Origin: Streptomyces sp. NBC_01498
GTDB taxonomy: Bacteria; Actinomycetota; Actinomycetes; Streptomycetales; Streptomycetaceae
NCBI RefSeq assembly: GCF_036327775.1
Contig: NZ_CP109598.1
Coordinates: forward strand, 4,526,001-4,590,000
Length of the DNA stretch: 64,000 bases
Direction: 5' to 3'
This document shows positions 62,152-64,000 of this stretch, piece by piece. Both the position numbers and the translations under genes were made by a program. Every line of letters begins with the position of its first letter. The first letter of the stretch is position 1. The notes under the pieces are model-generated. The model was not told the DNA's origin. It was given only the letters and a program-made list of their open reading frames with translations, and made no database searches.

Positions 62152-63288
62152 ATGCTCGACGAGTCCTTGCTCGACGCGCCCGAGGCGCTGGCCCGCGTCG
62201 ACCACCGTGGGCTGCTGCTCGGCGCAGCGGAGGCCGGGGCCCGCGTGCGTACCGCTGTCCGGCACGCGGCCGAAGCGGGCATCGGGCAGCTCAACCCGGA
62301 GGGGCGCCCCCGAGCCGTGCTGTTCGCGGGCTCCGGCACAGCCGCCCTCGGTGTGGCCGACCTGCTCGGCGCGCTCGCCGGCGCCGCCGCACCCGTCACT
62401 CTCCTTCGTCCGACCGGCGTCGCCCCGGCCGCCGGTGCCCTGCGCTGGGCGCTCCCCGGCTGGGCCGGCCCGGTCGACCTCCTCCTGATCGCCACGACCG
62501 ACGGCGGCGAACCCGGCCTCGCCCTCCTCGCCGAGCAGGCGTACCGCCGTGGCTGCACCGTCGTCGCCGTCACCCCGCGCCACTCCCCGCTCAGCGACGC
62601 CGTCGACAGCACGCACGGTCTCGCCGTGCCCATGGCACCCACTCCGCAGGAGCAGTACGAGGAGATCCAGGCCGCGAGCCCGGGTGCTCTCTGGGCCCTC
62701 TTCACCCCCCTTCTCTCCCTTCTTGACCGTCTCGGACTGCTCAGCGCCTCGGCCGAGACACTTCAGTCGGTCGCCGACCGCCTCGACAGCACGGCGGAAC
62801 GCTGCGGCCCGGCCATCGCGACGTACAGCAACCCGGCCAAGACCCTCGCCGCCGAACTCGCCGACAACCTTCCTCTCATCTGGACGGAAGGCACGGCCGC
62901 AGCCCCCGTAGGACGCCGCTTCGCGTCCGTGCTGGCCGAGCTGTCCGGCCGCCCCGCGCTCACGGCCGAACTCCCCGGCGCCCTGCCCGCCCACGGTCTT
63001 CTCCTCGGCGGAGACTTCGCCGGCGGCGCCGCGGACCCCGACGACTTCTTCCGCGACCGCGTCGAGGAGCCCCAAGCCCTGCGGGCCCGTGTGGTCCTGC
63101 TCCGCGACCGCCCCGTCGGCGGACTGACGGCGGCCCCTGCCGCCCGCGAACTCGCCCTCAGCCATGAGACGGCCATCAGCGAACTCGAACCGCAGGAGGG
63201 CAGCGAACTCGAATCCCTCGCGGAACTCGTAGCCGTCACCGACTTCGCGGCCGTCTATCTGGCTCTCGCCTCGGGCAGCCGCACATGA
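62152..63288 (+). CDS. SIS-domain protein (phosphoglucose/phosphomannose isomerase-like)
   Basis: The 378-residue protein resembles bifunctional phosphoglucose/phosphomannose isomerases: PRAVLFAGSGTAALGVADLL, WAGPVDLLLIATTDGGEPGL (sugar isomerase motif in the position of SYSGxTxE), CTVVAVTPRHSPLSDAVDS and C-terminal LPLIWTEGTAAAPVGRRFAS. The canonical SGNT-type signature is altered, so activity is uncertain. It is conserved beside manA. ATG 62152 has GGAGA ten bases upstream. Confidence 0.85.
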   Translation: MLDESLLDAPEALARVDHRGLLLGAAEAGARVRTAVRHAAEAGIGQLNPEGRPRAVLFAGSGTAALGVADLLGALAGAAAPVTLLRPTGVAPAAGALRWALPGWAGPVDLLLIATTDGGEPGLALLAEQAYRRGCTVVAVTPRHSPLSDAVDSTHGLAVPMAPTPQEQYEEIQAASPGALWALFTPLLSLLDRLGLLSASAETLQSVADRLDSTAERCGPAIATYSNPAKTLAAELADNLPLIWTEGTAAAPVGRRFASVLAELSGRPALTAELPGALPAHGLLLGGDFAGGAADPDDFFRDRVEEPQALRARVVLLRDRPVGGLTAAPAARELALSHETAISELEPQEGSELESLAELVAVTDFAAVYLALASGSRT

Positions 63289-63568
63289 TCCCGACCGGCT
63301 GCCGGGACCGCCCTCAGCGTTCAACCCCACGCTGACCGCACCTCACCTGCCCGCGATACCTTCCACCGGCACCGGCACCGGCACCGCCCGCCCCGCGACG
63401 CCGCGCCCACCGCACCCCGGCGCACCCACCACCTCCGCCGTCACCACGCCACACCTCGCATCACCCCACACTCCGCCGTCACCACCTCGCCCCACCCGTC
63501 GCCCGTGCCCCGCGCCCCGCACTCCGCCCGCGCCACGCCACGCCACGCCACGCCACAAGGAAGCACCC
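63289..63568. other. Intergenic region before manA
   Basis: Pyrimidine-rich CACCGGCACCGG and GCCCGCGCC repeats fill this region; no gene is supported. Confidence 0.4.
63531..63557 (+). repeat. CGCCA pentanucleotide repeat, five copies
   Basis: CGCCA repeated five times ends directly before the manA ribosome binding site AAGGAAGCACCC. Copy number changes by slippage would alter the leader. Confidence 0.85.
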
Positions 63569-64000
63569 ATGGACCGCCTCTCCAACACCGTGCGCCCCTA
63601 CGCCTGGGGTTCCACGACCCTCATCCCGGAACTGCTCGGCACCGCCCCCACCGGCGAGCCCCAGGCCGAGATGTGGATGGGCGCCCACCCCGGGGCCCCG
63701 TCCCGCGTGAATCGATCCACCACCCCCCTCGAACACCCCCTCTCCGATGTCATCGCGGCTGCCCCCGAGGCGGAACTCGGTGCCCCCACCGTCAGCAAAT
63801 TCGGCCCACGTCTTCCCTTCCTGCTCAAACTCCTCGCGGCCGGCGCCCCCCTCTCCCTTCAGGTCCACCCCAACCCCGGCCAGGCGAGGGAGGGTTACGC
63901 GGCAGAGGAATCCCAGGGCGTCCCCATCGACGCGCCCTACCGCAACTACAAGGACACCAACCACAAGCCCGAACTCGTCTGCGCCCTCACCCCCTTCGAC
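63569..64000 (+). CDS. manA: Mannose-6-phosphate isomerase, class I (cut by window end)
   Basis: The 144 residues present match type I phosphomannose isomerase: MDRLSNTVRPYAWGSTTLIP ELLG, AEMWMGAHPGAPS, LPFLLKLLAAGAPLSLQVHP NPGQAREG with zinc ligands Gln and His in QVHP, and the beginning of NYKDTNHKPELVCAL with a further ligand Glu. It converts fructose-6-P to mannose-6-P, the entry to GDP-mannose. The frame is open to the last base. AAGGAAGCACCC precedes the ATG. Confidence 0.95.
   Translation, partial: MDRLSNTVRPYAWGSTTLIPELLGTAPTGEPQAEMWMGAHPGAPSRVNRSTTPLEHPLSDVIAAAPEAELGAPTVSKFGPRLPFLLKLLAAGAPLSLQVHPNPGQAREGYAAEESQGVPIDAPYRNYKDTNHKPELVCALTPFD

Overview
The window is high-GC actinobacterial DNA and almost certainly comes from a Streptomyces chromosome. 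Reasons: strong third-position GC bias, many GTG starts, a WhiB protein that I recognise as the Streptomyces sporulation regulator, coenzyme F420 genes, several LytR-CpsA-Psr (LCP) cell-wall proteins, a SigB-like sigma factor with its anti-sigma and antagonist, and a gene order (manA, SIS, Trm112, manB, DUF3499, metallopeptidase, DUF5719, large glycosyltransferase, whiB, cysteine dioxygenase, fbiA, fbiB, nucleotidyltransferase, LCP cluster, acyl-CoA dehydrogenase, UDP-sugar dehydrogenase, M19 dipeptidase, purE, purK) that recalls the SCO3025-SCO3060 part of S. coelicolor from memory. No tRNA, rRNA or CRISPR was seen.

Left part (1-13.5 kb) is accessory. It starts with a truncated unknown gene, a 59-residue peptide and a large flippase. 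Then come a repeat lipoprotein, a choice-of-anchor K/lamin-tail protein, an SDR-TetR pair with shared operator sites, ABM and YCII small enzymes, a second TetR with paired operators next to a truncated SDR, a two-gene operon of unknown function with a good promoter, and remains of IS5 and IS630 family elements. Decay is obvious: frameshifts, a TetR fragment, and a transposase whose coding strand flips mid-gene.

From 13 to 27 kb the window is core: acetyltransferase, sigma factor / STAS antagonist / ATP-binding anti-sigma, POT peptide transporter, two-component system, GtrA, purK-purE, M19 dipeptidase, UDP-glucose dehydrogenase and acyl-CoA dehydrogenase. From 27 to 30.5 kb there is a second decayed stretch: an ALF-repeat protein, a WbqC-like pseudogene, a YdcF protein and NUDIX remnants.

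From 30.5 to 45 kb lies a wall-assembly block: five LCP genes on one strand, a GT2 glycosyltransferase, a thioesterase, a TIGR03089 protein, a secreted PGRP amidase and a sugar nucleotidyltransferase. From 45.6 to 64 kb come an AlkA-like glycosylase, the transcription unit leader peptide / cysteine dioxygenase / fbiA / fbiB, whiB, a 1261-residue glycosyltransferase with a DUF5719 partner, lactate permease, and the mannose pathway genes manB, Trm112, SIS protein and manA (cut by the window end). The nucleotidyltransferase, manB and manA together could supply GDP-mannose for glycoconjugates.

The most interesting item is a 31-codon ORF ending in CCCSCCPCC just upstream of cysteine dioxygenase and the F420 genes, with a hairpin over the cysteine dioxygenase ribosome binding site. 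It looks like a cysteine-sensing leader that would place F420 synthesis under cysteine control.
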